Below, piece by piece: positions 10,248-19,541 of a stretch of DNA of 64,000 nt; the first letter of the stretch is position 1, and each line of letters opens with the position of its first letter. A program made the position numbers and the translations under genes. Where the stretch lies: NCBI RefSeq assembly GCF_012927455.1, contig NZ_JABBPE010000016.1, positions 310,001 to 374,000 on the forward strand, in the 5' to 3' direction. Origin of the DNA: Polaromonas sp. (lineage in GTDB: Bacteria > Pseudomonadota > Gammaproteobacteria > Burkholderiales > Burkholderiaceae_C). The notes beneath the pieces were generated by a model. The model did no database searches. It was not told where the DNA came from and was given only the letters and a program-made list of their open reading frames with translations.

Positions 10248-11294
10248 CTATTTCCAGGGTCGGTGGTAGGCGCCCAGCGTGTGCTGCTGGCCTTCGGCCA
10301 CCTTGTCCAGGCTGGACATCCAGGCTGGCTTGGGTGCATAGCGATGCGGATGGGCGACACAGTTGACGATGGCTTCGCGCCAGACGCGCGTCACCTGCGC
10401 CACATAGGCCGGGCTGCGCTGGCGGCCCTCTATCTTGATGGCGCGCACGCCGATTTTCATCAGTTGCGGCAGCAACGCCAGCGTGTTCAGGCTGGTCGGT
10501 TCCTCGATGGCGTAGTAGCTTTCTTCGCCGGCCACGTCGAAGCGGCCCTTGCACAGCGTCGGATAGCCGGCGCTTTCACCCTCGGCGTAGCGGTCAATCA
10601 ACACACCGTTCAAGCGCGACTCCAGCCCCTTGGGAGTTTCCTGCCAACGCACGGACTTGGCCGGCGAGCACACGCCATGCGTGTTGGGCGACTCGCCCGT
10701 GACGTAGGACGACAGCGCGCAGCGCCCCTCGACCATCACGCACAGGCTGCCAAAACCGAACACCTCGATCTCCACCGGGGTTTTTTCAATCACCTGCTGC
10801 ACCTGCAGCATGGACAACACGCGCGGCAGCACCGCGCGCACGATGCCGAACTGCTCGTGGTAGAAATTGATGGCGTCGAAATTGGTGGCAGAACCTTGCA
10901 CCGACAGGTGCAGGCGTAGCTTGGGATGGTGCAGGACGGCGTACTGCATCAGGCCGGGGTCGGCCAGAATCACGGCATCGACGCTCAGATCAACGGCCTT
11001 GTCCAGCGCCGAGCGCCAGGGCGCCGGGTTCGACGCCTGCGGGTAGGTATTGAGCGCCATGAACACTTTGCAACCGCCATCGTGGGCGTAGCGAATGCCG
11101 CTGGCGATGGCGGCTTCGTCGAAATTGAGACCGGCGAAATTGCGCGCGTTGGTGGCGTCACGCAAACCCAGGTAGACGCAGCTGGCGCCGTTGTCCACGG
11201 CGGCCTTCAGGGCCGGCAGGCTGCCGGCGGGGCACACCAGCTCCAGGGTTGCGGGGTCAGCAGCGGCAGGGGCGAGTGGGGTGGAGGGTTGCAT
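10248..11294 (-). CDS. ubiU: U32 peptidase-like ubiquinone biosynthesis protein UbiU
   Basis: LELVCPAGSLPALKAAVDNGASCVYLGLRDATNARNFAGLNF. Confidence 0.92.
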   Translation of the reverse strand: MQPSTPLAPAAADPATLELVCPAGSLPALKAAVDNGASCVYLGLRDATNARNFAGLNFDEAAIASGIRYAHDGGCKVFMALNTYPQASNPAPWRSALDKAVDLSVDAVILADPGLMQYAVLHHPKLRLHLSVQGSATNFDAINFYHEQFGIVRAVLPRVLSMLQVQQVIEKTPVEIEVFGFGSLCVMVEGRCALSSYVTGESPNTHGVCSPAKSVRWQETPKGLESRLNGVLIDRYAEGESAGYPTLCKGRFDVAGEESYYAIEEPTSLNTLALLPQLMKIGVRAIKIEGRQRSPAYVAQVTRVWREAIVNCVAHPHRYAPKPAWMSSLDKVAEGQQHTLGAYHRPWK

Positions 11295-11374
11295 GCAGAT
11301 AGGGTTCTGGCGCCAGCTCCAGAGCGGAGCCATCACGCAGTACATAACCATACGCCGCTTTGCCCAGGTGGCTA

Positions 11375-11388
11375 TTGATCTGCATCAA
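11375..11388. promoter_or_regulatory. FNR/DNR-type box upstream of ubiU
   Basis: TTGATCTGCATCAA matches TTGAT-N4-ATCAA; about 80 bp upstream of the ubiU start. Confidence 0.75.
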
Positions 11389-11417
11389 TGATCGGGCCAG
11401 CCGGTGACGCGAAGCGA

Positions 11418-11807
11418 CTAGCCCAGTGCCAGCAGGCCAAGCGGATTCTTGGTGAGCGCCACCGAGACGATCCAGCCGAAGACCGCCAGCGCGGCAAGCC
11501 AGGCGGCGGCGCGCACGGCCAGCGGCCGGCCGGGGCGAAGCGCCAGCACGCCCAGGCCGATGTAGATCAGCAAGCCGACGATTTTCGCCGTCAGCCAGGG
11601 CGCGTTGCCTGGCGTGAGCCGCAACTGCCAGGCCAGCAGCAATGCCGATACCAGCAGCACCGTGTCGACGAGGTGGGGCAGCGTCTTGGCGATGCGACCG
11701 CGTACCCATGCAGCGCCACGCAGCGACGCCGTGCCACGTACAACGAAGCCCGCCAGCGACAACACGACGGCGCCCTGGTGGATTGTTTTGAGCGTGAAAT
11801 AGTCCAT
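11418..11807 (-). CDS. SirB2 family membrane protein
   Basis: LKTIHQGAVVLSLAGFVVRG; LPHLVDTVLLVSALLLA. Confidence 0.82.
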   Translation of the reverse strand: MDYFTLKTIHQGAVVLSLAGFVVRGTASLRGAAWVRGRIAKTLPHLVDTVLLVSALLLAWQLRLTPGNAPWLTAKIVGLLIYIGLGVLALRPGRPLAVRAAAWLAALAVFGWIVSVALTKNPLGLLALG

Positions 11808-11840
11808 TGAAACCTTGGTAAACCTTAGTAAAAATTGTGT

Positions 11841-13037
11841 TCAGCCGGGTCGCCCGTCGATACGCGGCTGCGTCAGCACCGGCCAATAGCGCAGCGTGTA
11901 CAGCGCGAAGCCGGACGACCACAATGCGGCCGACAGCAGCACCGCATGCATTGTCAGGGCCGGTGCAAACAGCGGCACGAAAACGCGCACCAGCGCCGCG
12001 CCCAGCACCAGCGCGTAACAGCTGACTTCGCTGCGACCAGCGCGCAGCGGCCTGCCGGTGTGGCCCAGCGCGGTGCGCGTCATCATGCCGATGATGAGCC
12101 CGCCGATCGCGCCCACCGTCAACGCATGCGTCGCCACCGACGATGTCACCCATCCCATCTCTGCCAGCGCGCGCAGCGCCAGATGCAGCGGAATCCAGCC
12201 GTAAGCGGCGTGCAGCACCCAGACCAGCGGCGCGCGCACTGTCTTCCACGGCTGCCACAGCGCCCAGCGCGCCAGGTGCGCGGCCGCGCAAATGCTGGCC
12301 AGTAACGCCAGCGCTGCGCCGTGCAGCTGCAGCGCATCGGCCAGCAGCAGCGCCAGCACCGACACCAGCGCCAACTTTTCCAGCGCCGGGCGCCGCGTCG
12401 CGTTGGCGCCCGGCACGCCGGCGTTGGTGAACATCGGGATGACACGGCCGCCCATCACGGCCATGATGAAGAGCATGAGATCGAGCGCCAGCTGGATGCC
12501 GATCCAGCCCGGCAGCTGCAGCACACCGAGCTGCGCCAAGTGCACCGTCAACACCGCCGCCGACATCAGCAGCAGCAGCGCAACGAAAAAGTAGTTGCGC
12601 CGGTTGCGCGCAGCTATGAAGGGAATTGCTAGCGCGATGGCGGCCGCCAGCGGAAATGAGGCATTGGTGAGCGCGGCGGCCCAGCCGAAGGGCGTGAGCA
12701 CCAGCACCCGCCCCGCAACCCAGAGCGCCGCCATGGCGGCCAGCGGCCAGCCAGACGGCGTCAGCCGTCCCGACCAGTTGCGTCCGGCCGTGAGCAGAAA
12801 GCCCACCAGCACCGCCAGCGTGAAGCCGAACAGCATTTCATGCGCATGCCACAGCGGCCCCTGCAGGTAGGGCCTGCCCAGCCAGCCGGCGAACTGCAGC
12901 GCCCACACGGCTATCGACAAGGCGGCGAACGAGCTCGCCAGCAGGTAGAAGGGGCGAAAACCGATCTGCCAAAGCGTGAAGCGCTGCGCGTTGGCCGGCG
13001 GAAGCGGCGGCTCTTCGCCTTGGAGGGTCTGTGCCAT
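11841..13037 (-). CDS. nnrS: NnrS family protein
   Basis: FTLWQIGFRPFYLLASSFA..., GPLWHAHEMLFGFTLAVLVGFLLTAGRNW; start ATG at 13037 chosen within a longer open frame. Confidence 0.92.
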   Translation of the reverse strand: MAQTLQGEEPPLPPANAQRFTLWQIGFRPFYLLASSFAALSIAVWALQFAGWLGRPYLQGPLWHAHEMLFGFTLAVLVGFLLTAGRNWSGRLTPSGWPLAAMAALWVAGRVLVLTPFGWAAALTNASFPLAAAIALAIPFIAARNRRNYFFVALLLLMSAAVLTVHLAQLGVLQLPGWIGIQLALDLMLFIMAVMGGRVIPMFTNAGVPGANATRRPALEKLALVSVLALLLADALQLHGAALALLASICAAAHLARWALWQPWKTVRAPLVWVLHAAYGWIPLHLALRALAEMGWVTSSVATHALTVGAIGGLIIGMMTRTALGHTGRPLRAGRSEVSCYALVLGAALVRVFVPLFAPALTMHAVLLSAALWSSGFALYTLRYWPVLTQPRIDGRPG

Positions 13038-13048
13038 TGGGAGTTTCC

Positions 13049-14269
13049 TTAAGTCTGTGTGGCGCTGGCGGCGCCGTGCTGAATTCGCCATGCTACGGCA
13101 GCGCCCACGACGGTGGCGGCAAACAACGCAATGGCCGCGGCGTTGAAGGTGGCGCCCACAGCGCGCAGCGGCCCGCCCGACAAGCCGAAACCGAGGCGCA
13201 CGATGAGCGACAGATGCAAGGCCGCGAGCGGCACATAAAAGAACAGGCCGAACTGCAGCTTGACGCGCGCGACGGCCGGCAGGATTACCGGCGCGTGGCC
13301 CATCATCATGCTGACGATGAAACCCAGCCCGAGCGCGTGCAATGCGGCATCGCGCGCGGGCCAGCCGAGTGCCGTGGCGGCCCAAGCCACGCCGGCCAGC
13401 GCCAGCCAGCCGTAGCCGCCAAGCAGGCACAGCGCCATGTAGCGGCTGAGGCCGTGCGTGAAGACGGTGCGGCGGGCGATGTCGAACCCGATTAGCCACA
13501 ACGCCAGCAAGGCCAGCGCCGTGCCGAACATCACACCGCCCGACACCGGCGAAAGCGCTGACAGGCCGGCGCCCAGCAGCAGCGCCGACAAAATGGCGTA
13601 AAGCGAGCCCTGCGCGCCGGGACGCCGGCGCATCAGCCGTGTCATTTCCAGCCGCTCGGCAGCGATGGTCAGCAGCAGAAAGGCGAACCACCACGGCAAC
13701 ACTGCCGTGCTGTCCTGGCCGGCGGCGAACAGCAGGTTGCCGATCAGCCAGGCCAGCGCGCCAACCAGCAGCAGCGCCGTGTGGGCCGCGCGCTGTCGCT
13801 GCAGCACCACGAGGTTGACGGCGCAAAAGGCGGCGGCGGCCAGCACGCCTAACCAAGCGCCCGCTGCGCTGTATCCGAACAGCAGGCAAGCAGCACCCAA
13901 ACCCGTGACAAAGGGCGCAACAAAGGCCGCGCGCAACTTGACCGCCACCGCGCGTTCGATGCCGATGACGGTGCCGAGGAAGCCGCAGATCATCAGCGCC
14001 GCATGGGCCAGGGCGGCGCGTCCCAACCAGGCGGCGTCCGCCGCAGCGGGCAAGGCCACGCCCAGGCGCGCCAGGCCCCCGCTGATGCCGGCAAGCAGCG
14101 CCAGCGCAACCAGCGCCAGCAGCAGTGGTCGCGCCGCCACGGCCAGCCACGAAGGCGCAGCGCTGCGGCGTCCGCGGGCTTGGGTTATGGCGGGGCGGGC
14201 CAGTTTCACCAGCCCATGAAGCGCCTGGAGCGCTCGCTCATTCGATCGGGGCTCCAGGGCGGCTGCCAC
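13049..14269 (-). CDS. Polytopic membrane protein (about 12 predicted TM) adjacent to nnrS, function unknown
   Basis: Hydrophobic ORF; HAALMICGFLGTVIGIERAVA and HALGLGFIVSMMMGHAPVILP motifs. Confidence 0.75.
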   Translation of the reverse strand: MAAALEPRSNERALQALHGLVKLARPAITQARGRRSAAPSWLAVAARPLLLALVALALLAGISGGLARLGVALPAAADAAWLGRAALAHAALMICGFLGTVIGIERAVAVKLRAAFVAPFVTGLGAACLLFGYSAAGAWLGVLAAAAFCAVNLVVLQRQRAAHTALLLVGALAWLIGNLLFAAGQDSTAVLPWWFAFLLLTIAAERLEMTRLMRRRPGAQGSLYAILSALLLGAGLSALSPVSGGVMFGTALALLALWLIGFDIARRTVFTHGLSRYMALCLLGGYGWLALAGVAWAATALGWPARDAALHALGLGFIVSMMMGHAPVILPAVARVKLQFGLFFYVPLAALHLSLIVRLGFGLSGGPLRAVGATFNAAAIALFAATVVGAAVAWRIQHGAASATQT

Positions 14270-14541
14270 ACCAGTTCCACCTGAATCAGCAGTTCCGGAG
14301 GCAGGGCGCGGTCCAGCTCGGTTTCGACCTCTTCCACGATGAGGTCGGTGACCGGGCAGGCGGCCGAGGTCATCGTCAGCAGTACATGCACCTTGGCGGC
14401 GGTGACGCTGACGTCGTAGATCAGCCCGACGTCGACGATGCTCATCGCGACTTCCGGGTCGACCACCCGGCGCAGCGCATCCACGATGGGCTGGCGCAGC
14501 GTTTCGGGTCCGGCGTAGGGAAAGGGCGGCGTGAGGTCCAT
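14206..14541 (-). CDS. DUF59 / MIP18-like metal-sulfur cluster assembly factor
   Basis: VDALRRVVDPEVAMSIVDVGLIYDVSV...LTMTSAACPVTDLI. Confidence 0.85.
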   Translation of the reverse strand: MDLTPPFPYAGPETLRQPIVDALRRVVDPEVAMSIVDVGLIYDVSVTAAKVHVLLTMTSAACPVTDLIVEEVETELDRALPPELLIQVELVWQPPWSPDRMSERSRRFMGW

Positions 14542-14732
14542 CGCAGCAACTCCTGTGGGTTGGGCTTGTGCTTCAGACGGCGCGCGGTTTACTCGAAACG
14601 GGCACCGCACGGCTGATGAAGGGTACCTTGGTAAGCGATGGCCGGTCCGCAACAGGGCCATCCAAGCCGCTGAGAAATTCGCCCGGCTCGCGCCGCTCGT
14701 TCATTTCTCGAGAGGGTCGGAAAAAAAGGGGC

Positions 14733-15023
14733 TCAGGCGCCTCCGCAGCCGCCGCAGCACTGTCCGGTGCCGCAGCCCGACGGCAGCTTTGTAATGGCGA
14801 CGCGCCAGGTGGCGGGACCTTGCTCTAGATATTCCCAGACGAACTTGCCGGGCAGCTCGGCCTGGAACTGCTCGTGCAGCGGCTTCTGGTCTTGGTCGTT
14901 GACCAACTCCATGGACTGGCCGGTGGCGAGTTGCTTGAAGGTCGAGAAGATCAGCGGCTGACGCTCGCCTGCGGCAAGCTGGCGAACGTCAACGGTGGAG
15001 CGGGAAGCTGTGCTGGTGGTCAT
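14733..15023 (-). CDS. DUF2249-like small protein with Cys-rich C-terminus
   Basis: VDVRQLAAGERQPLIFSTFKQL...LVNDQDQKPL...CGTGQCCGGCGGA. Confidence 0.8.
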   Translation of the reverse strand: MTTSTASRSTVDVRQLAAGERQPLIFSTFKQLATGQSMELVNDQDQKPLHEQFQAELPGKFVWEYLEQGPATWRVAITKLPSGCGTGQCCGGCGGA

Positions 15024-15132
15024 GAATAGTCCGTTTTATGGAAGCGATGAAGATGCGATAGCGAAGCGAGGGGGCGCGCCAAAAGAGGCATTTTTTCTGC
15101 ATCAATCTTAACCATCGCCCCCTTGCCAGCCA

Positions 15133-15146
15133 TTGATCCAGATCAA
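15133..15146. promoter_or_regulatory. FNR/DNR-type box upstream of the DUF2249/nnrS genes
   Basis: TTGATCCAGATCAA matches TTGAT-N4-ATCAA. Confidence 0.75.
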
Positions 15147-15218
15147 AAGAGCTGCAGCCGCAGGCGCCCGGCCCGGTCGGCGCGCCCGGATCTGTCGAAA
15201 TTTCGACTTTTAGGTACG

Positions 15219-15271
15219 AAATGGGCTCTAGCCCAATAGCTACGGGCGCTAACAGCTATTTATTTAATAGC
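15219..15271 (+). repeat. Dispersed repeat family A copy
   Basis: AAATGGGCTCTAGCCCAATAGCTACGGGCGCTAACAGCTATTTATTTAATAGC. Confidence 0.8.
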
Positions 15272-15730
15272 AGCAAATTTACAGCCAAAGCCAGAGAAAC
15301 CGGCACACTCGCAGTCAACCGGTAAAGATTCGGCGCTTGATCTGGCTTTGCAGCACCGACAAGGACCCTGCGCACCAGTGGATGCGCGCCCTCGTGCTCA
15401 AGCTTTTACAACGGCCGGTGCGCACGGATTCCACGTAGCCGGCAGGTCGAACCGGCGCGCTCAACCTGCCCGGCTTCGACCGGTCGTGAATCGATTTTGA
15501 CAGTGCGGGGCAAGGGTTCTTCGCTACGTAGTTGCACGGTATTGAAGCGTCCGGAATTCCCGGCCATGATGAAGATAGCCAGGTCTCATCCGGACCGGGT
15601 GCACTTCGGGCGGCCGACTTTCAGTGTGCGGCAGCAGCATTGAGTGCTCATGACGTGAACTGGCAGTAAGTGAATGCGAATGCCGAAGTGACGAGTGGAT
15701 AAATCAATAAATATACATACAGAGGAAGAC

Positions 15731-17845
15731 ATGAAACTCGTGATTGAAAATCGTTTGAAGGTGACTGCAATAGCAGCTGCGGTACTGCTACTCGGCGGCT
15801 GTGGCGGCGACAGCAGCACAGGTGAAAATAGAAATATCAAGCCGGCCAATCTGGGCGCGGTGGCCAGCGTCAGTTACGACGGTATCAGCGATGACTTGCT
15901 CACGGCAGGTCTCGGCAAAACCGGTTTGGGTGGGCCTGCCCCGGTGGCGGCTATACCCCTGAGCCCGACGGCTGCAGAACTGCGCAAAATTGCAATCCAC
16001 GGCAACTACCGCGCGCTGCTCGACATCACGGCTGCTGGCGGCTACGGCACCTTGTATGGCCCTAATGTCGATGCCAAAGGCATCGTAACTACCGGCGAAG
16101 GCAAGATTTCCGGCACTGAACACATTGCCTACGCGGATGACGGCACCGGCACACAGAACATCACGATGATGGTGCAGGTGCCGGCCACTTTTAATCCAGC
16201 AAGCCCATGCATCGTCACCGCCACCTCCAGCGGATCCCGCGGCGTCTACGGCGCCATCGGCACCTCGGGAGAATGGGGGCTGAAAAACGGCTGCGCGGTG
16301 GCCTACACCGACAAGGGAACCGGCAGCGGCATTCATGACCTACAAAACAATACTGTCAGCGTGCAGAACGGCGTCCGCAGCGATGCCACTGCGGCCGGCA
16401 AGGCCTCTATTTTTACTGCCATTCTGTCTCCTGCCGAGCGCGCGACGTTTAATGCGGCAACGCCCGAGCGCTTTGCCGTCAAGCATGCCCACTCGCAACA
16501 GAATTCGGAAAAAGACTGGGGTAAATGGACCCTGCAAGCGGTCGAATTCGCCTACTTCATCCTGAACGAAAAATACGGCGCTCTGGCGAGAGACGGGGTG
16601 TCGCACCTGAAAAATCTGACGCCTGCCAATACCATCGTGATTGCTTCGAGCGCGTCCAATGGTGGCGGCGCGGCACTGGCCGCGGCAGAACTCGATACGC
16701 AAGGCCTGATCAGCGGCGTGGCAGTGGCCGAACCGCAGATACAGGTTGTGCCTGACACCCGGCTAAGGGTGACGCGCGGCACCACCACAATGGCTGGGAC
16801 GGGTAAAACCCTTTACGACTATTTCACACTGGCCAATTTGCTGCAACCCTGCGCGGCGCTGCTGTCCACCACCACGAATGCGTTCAATGCGGTCAATACA
16901 GGCATTGCCACCAGCCGTTGCAACGCACTCAAGGCAAACGGCTTGCTCACCGGCACCACCACCACCGAGTTGGCGGCCGATGCCATGGAACAGCTGATTA
17001 CAGCGGGATACCAGCCTGAAAGCAGCGTGTTGCAGGCATCGCACTACTCTTTCGTGACCGTGCCAACCGTGCTGACCTTCGCCAATGCCTATGGGCGTTT
17101 CAGCGTCAAGGACAACCTGTGCGGTTTCAGTTTTGCGGCCACCGGAGCGGCGGCATCGCCCACCCCGAATGCGCCGGTTTCCGCTAACCCCACATTGCTG
17201 GCAAACTCGTTTGGAAACAGCAACGGCATCCCGCCGACGGTCGGCATCAACATAGTCAACAACAATAGCGTGGGTGGACCACTACTTGATGCCGCCTCCC
17301 TGTCTGCTGGTAGTGTCCAGGACTACAACAGCGCCGGCGCACTGTGCCTGCGCGAGCTGGCAATAGGAAGCAGTGCCAATGCGCTACGCGTCCAGCAAGG
17401 CATCAATGAAGTGTTGCGCACCGGCAATCTGCAGGGCAAGCCGGCGCTGATCGTGCACGGCCGCGCCGATACCCAGGTGCCGGTGGCCTTCAGTTCGCGT
17501 CCCTATTTCGGCCGCAACAAGATCGTTGAAGGTAGCAACAGCAAACTGTCCTACATCGAAATCGCCAATGCCCAGCATTTCGACGCCTTCCTGGGATTTC
17601 CCGGCTACGCCGATCGATACGTTCCGGTGCACCGTTACTTCATCCAGGCGATGGACATCATGTACGCCCACCTGAAAACCGGCGCCGCGCTGCCAGCCAG
17701 CCAAGTGGTGCGCGGCGTGCCGCGCGGCTTCACCGGCACGGTTGTCAATCCGATCACGGCGGCCAACGTACCCCCCATCAAAACGGTTCCGGCGGCGGCT
17801 GACCAGATCACGTTCGCAAACAACATCGTGACGATTGCCGACTAA
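15731..17845 (+). CDS. D-(-)-3-hydroxybutyrate oligomer hydrolase (lipoprotein)
   Basis: Lipobox LLLGGCGG; 3HBOH-family-like sequence (IHGNYRALLDITAAGGYGTLYGP, GEWGLKNGCAVAYTDKGTG). Confidence 0.88.
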   Translation: MKLVIENRLKVTAIAAAVLLLGGCGGDSSTGENRNIKPANLGAVASVSYDGISDDLLTAGLGKTGLGGPAPVAAIPLSPTAAELRKIAIHGNYRALLDITAAGGYGTLYGPNVDAKGIVTTGEGKISGTEHIAYADDGTGTQNITMMVQVPATFNPASPCIVTATSSGSRGVYGAIGTSGEWGLKNGCAVAYTDKGTGSGIHDLQNNTVSVQNGVRSDATAAGKASIFTAILSPAERATFNAATPERFAVKHAHSQQNSEKDWGKWTLQAVEFAYFILNEKYGALARDGVSHLKNLTPANTIVIASSASNGGGAALAAAELDTQGLISGVAVAEPQIQVVPDTRLRVTRGTTTMAGTGKTLYDYFTLANLLQPCAALLSTTTNAFNAVNTGIATSRCNALKANGLLTGTTTTELAADAMEQLITAGYQPESSVLQASHYSFVTVPTVLTFANAYGRFSVKDNLCGFSFAATGAAASPTPNAPVSANPTLLANSFGNSNGIPPTVGINIVNNNSVGGPLLDAASLSAGSVQDYNSAGALCLRELAIGSSANALRVQQGINEVLRTGNLQGKPALIVHGRADTQVPVAFSSRPYFGRNKIVEGSNSKLSYIEIANAQHFDAFLGFPGYADRYVPVHRYFIQAMDIMYAHLKTGAALPASQVVRGVPRGFTGTVVNPITAANVPPIKTVPAAADQITFANNIVTIAD

Positions 17846-17863
17846 ACCAATCGTGCTGATCTA

Positions 17864-17906
17864 AAAAGGGCTCTCTGGAGAATCGCTTCTCCGGGGGGCT
17901 TTTTCA
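17864..17906 (+). terminator. Intrinsic terminator after 3HB-oligomer hydrolase
   Basis: GGGCTCTCTGGAGAA-TCGC-TTCTCCGGGGGGCTTTTT. Confidence 0.7.
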
Positions 17907-17942
17907 TGCGCCTTGGCGCCCGCAGGCACGTCACTAATCGGA

Positions 17943-18419
17943 TCAGTGCTGGTGCCCGTGCGCACCATGCACATGCTGGTGCGCAATTTCTTCGTCAGAG
18001 GCGGCGCGCACCTCGGTGACCTTCACGGTAAAGCGCAAGGCCTTGCCGGCCAGCGGATGGTTGCCGTCGAGCAGCACGGTGTCGCCCTTTATTTTCGTCA
18101 CGTTGAAGACCTGCTCGCGGCCATCGCTGCCGCGGCCTTCGAGCTGCCCGCCGACTTTCACGCCCGGCGGAAACTGGCTGCGCGGAATGGTGCGCAGCAA
18201 GCCCTCGTCGCGCACGCCGAAGGCGTCTTCGGGCGGCAGCGCCAGCGTGGTCTGAAAGCCCGGCTCCTGGCCTTCCAGCGCCTGCTCGATCTTGGCCAGC
18301 GTGTTGCCGTAGCCGCCATGCAGGTAGACCATGGGCTCGGGGCTATCTTCAATCGTCTTGCCTTGCGCATCGGCAACTTTGAAGCGCAGGGTGACGGCGG
18401 TGTTTTTTTCGATTTTCAT
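17943..18419 (-). CDS. slyD: FKBP-type peptidyl-prolyl isomerase, SlyD-like
   Basis: MKIEKNTAVTLRFKVADAQGKTIEDSPEPMVYLHGGYGN; His-rich C-terminus. Confidence 0.88.
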   Translation of the reverse strand: MKIEKNTAVTLRFKVADAQGKTIEDSPEPMVYLHGGYGNTLAKIEQALEGQEPGFQTTLALPPEDAFGVRDEGLLRTIPRSQFPPGVKVGGQLEGRGSDGREQVFNVTKIKGDTVLLDGNHPLAGKALRFTVKVTEVRAASDEEIAHQHVHGAHGHQH

Positions 18420-18610
18420 GCGTGCTTTCAGGTATCTTTTCGGGGGCTGCGGTGGGGGGCGCGGGCCGGCCGCCGCGTTTTTGCATGATCTTAGCAATGA
18501 TGGGCGCCAGCTTCCTGCTGAAAAGTTACAAAACCCCTTGAAGCCGAAAACCCGCAGCCACTGCACGTAAACTGGTTCTCCTCTGGACGTTTTTTACCCG
18601 CCGCACTGCC

Positions 18611-19231
18611 ATGAAGCCTGTTGACACCGAGACCATCGAACTGCTGTCCGTGGCGGTGCCCAGGCAGCTGTTTGTGCTGCTGCACGACGCCGGCGGTACG
18701 GCCGCCGACATGCTGGAATTGGGCCAGCGTCTGGGCGATGCGTTTGCCGAAGCGGCGGTCGTCATTCCCGAGGGACTGAGCGGCCCACTTTCTGCGGGCG
18801 AAGACCCGCAAGCGCTGACCGCCCGCGTGGCCGCGCTTGCCGCCTTTGTGGGCGCACAACAGCTACGCTTTGCGTTGCTGCAGTCAGACTGCGCGCTGGC
18901 CGGCCTGGGCGCCGGTGCCAGTCTGGCACTGGCCTTCAGTGATGCGCACGACGGCCGGGTGGGACGGGTACTGGCGTTTGGCGGCAGCTATGCCGTCTGG
19001 CCGGTCAAGGCGCCGCGCCTGACCACGCTGCACCTGCTGCATGGGCAAAAGGACCAAGTGGTGTCCGTCGCCCGCGCGCGCGAGGGCTTTGCGCGCCTGA
19101 CGGCACTGGGCGCCGATGCCACGCTCGATGTCGCCGCGTCGCTGGGCCACGAGTTGCATCCGGCGCTGATGGACCAGGCGGTGACGCGGCTGCAAACCTG
19201 TGTGCCGCTGCGGCACTGGCCGTTGGCGTAA
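18611..19231 (+). CDS. Phospholipase/carboxylesterase-like alpha/beta hydrolase (YpfH-like)
   Basis: LFVLLHDAGGTAADMLELGQRL; LLHGQKDQVVSVARA; LGHELHPALMD. Confidence 0.8.
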   Translation: MKPVDTETIELLSVAVPRQLFVLLHDAGGTAADMLELGQRLGDAFAEAAVVIPEGLSGPLSAGEDPQALTARVAALAAFVGAQQLRFALLQSDCALAGLGAGASLALAFSDAHDGRVGRVLAFGGSYAVWPVKAPRLTTLHLLHGQKDQVVSVARAREGFARLTALGADATLDVAASLGHELHPALMDQAVTRLQTCVPLRHWPLA

Positions 19232-19263
19232 CGCTGCCCAGCCTCAACAAAATGGATAAAAAG

Positions 19264-19300
19264 TACCTCTAGCCCAAGCAGGACGGGCGAAGTCAGCTAT
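19264..19300 (+). repeat. Partial repeat family A copy downstream of the esterase
   Basis: TACCTCTAGCCCAAGCAGGACGGGCGAAGTCAGCTAT. Confidence 0.5.
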
Positions 19301-19334
19301 GGAAACAAGAGTAAATCCGTTGGACGGCCGCGCT

Positions 19335-19541
19335 TCAGGGCTTAGAAGACGGATTGCTTTCAAGCTGCCGGGCTTCGTCAGGCGTCAGCAGACGCATAGC
19401 CTCGGGCCGGATCTGCTGCGTCAGACGCTGCGGCTCTGACTGGGCGATAGGGGCAAAACCGTAGTCCGCCAGCAGGCCACGCGTCCAGGCAAAGTAGCCG
19501 GCATTGGCCAGCACCAGCGCCAACACCAGCGCCCTCAGCAT
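19335..19541 (-). CDS. Small membrane-anchored hypothetical protein
   Basis: MLRALVLALVLANAGYFAWTRGLLADYG; overlaps birA end. Confidence 0.6.
   Translation of the reverse strand: MLRALVLALVLANAGYFAWTRGLLADYGFAPIAQSEPQRLTQQIRPEAMRLLTPDEARQLESNPSSKP

Noticed and set aside
9321-10919. 532-aa plus-strand ORF antisense to ubiV/ubiU
   Set aside because: Overlaps two well-supported genes; translation lacks recognisable domains
11841-14150. Apparent 769-aa NnrS fusion protein
   Set aside because: The first half lies in an alternative frame over the upstream membrane gene; the real NnrS start is the ATG at 13037
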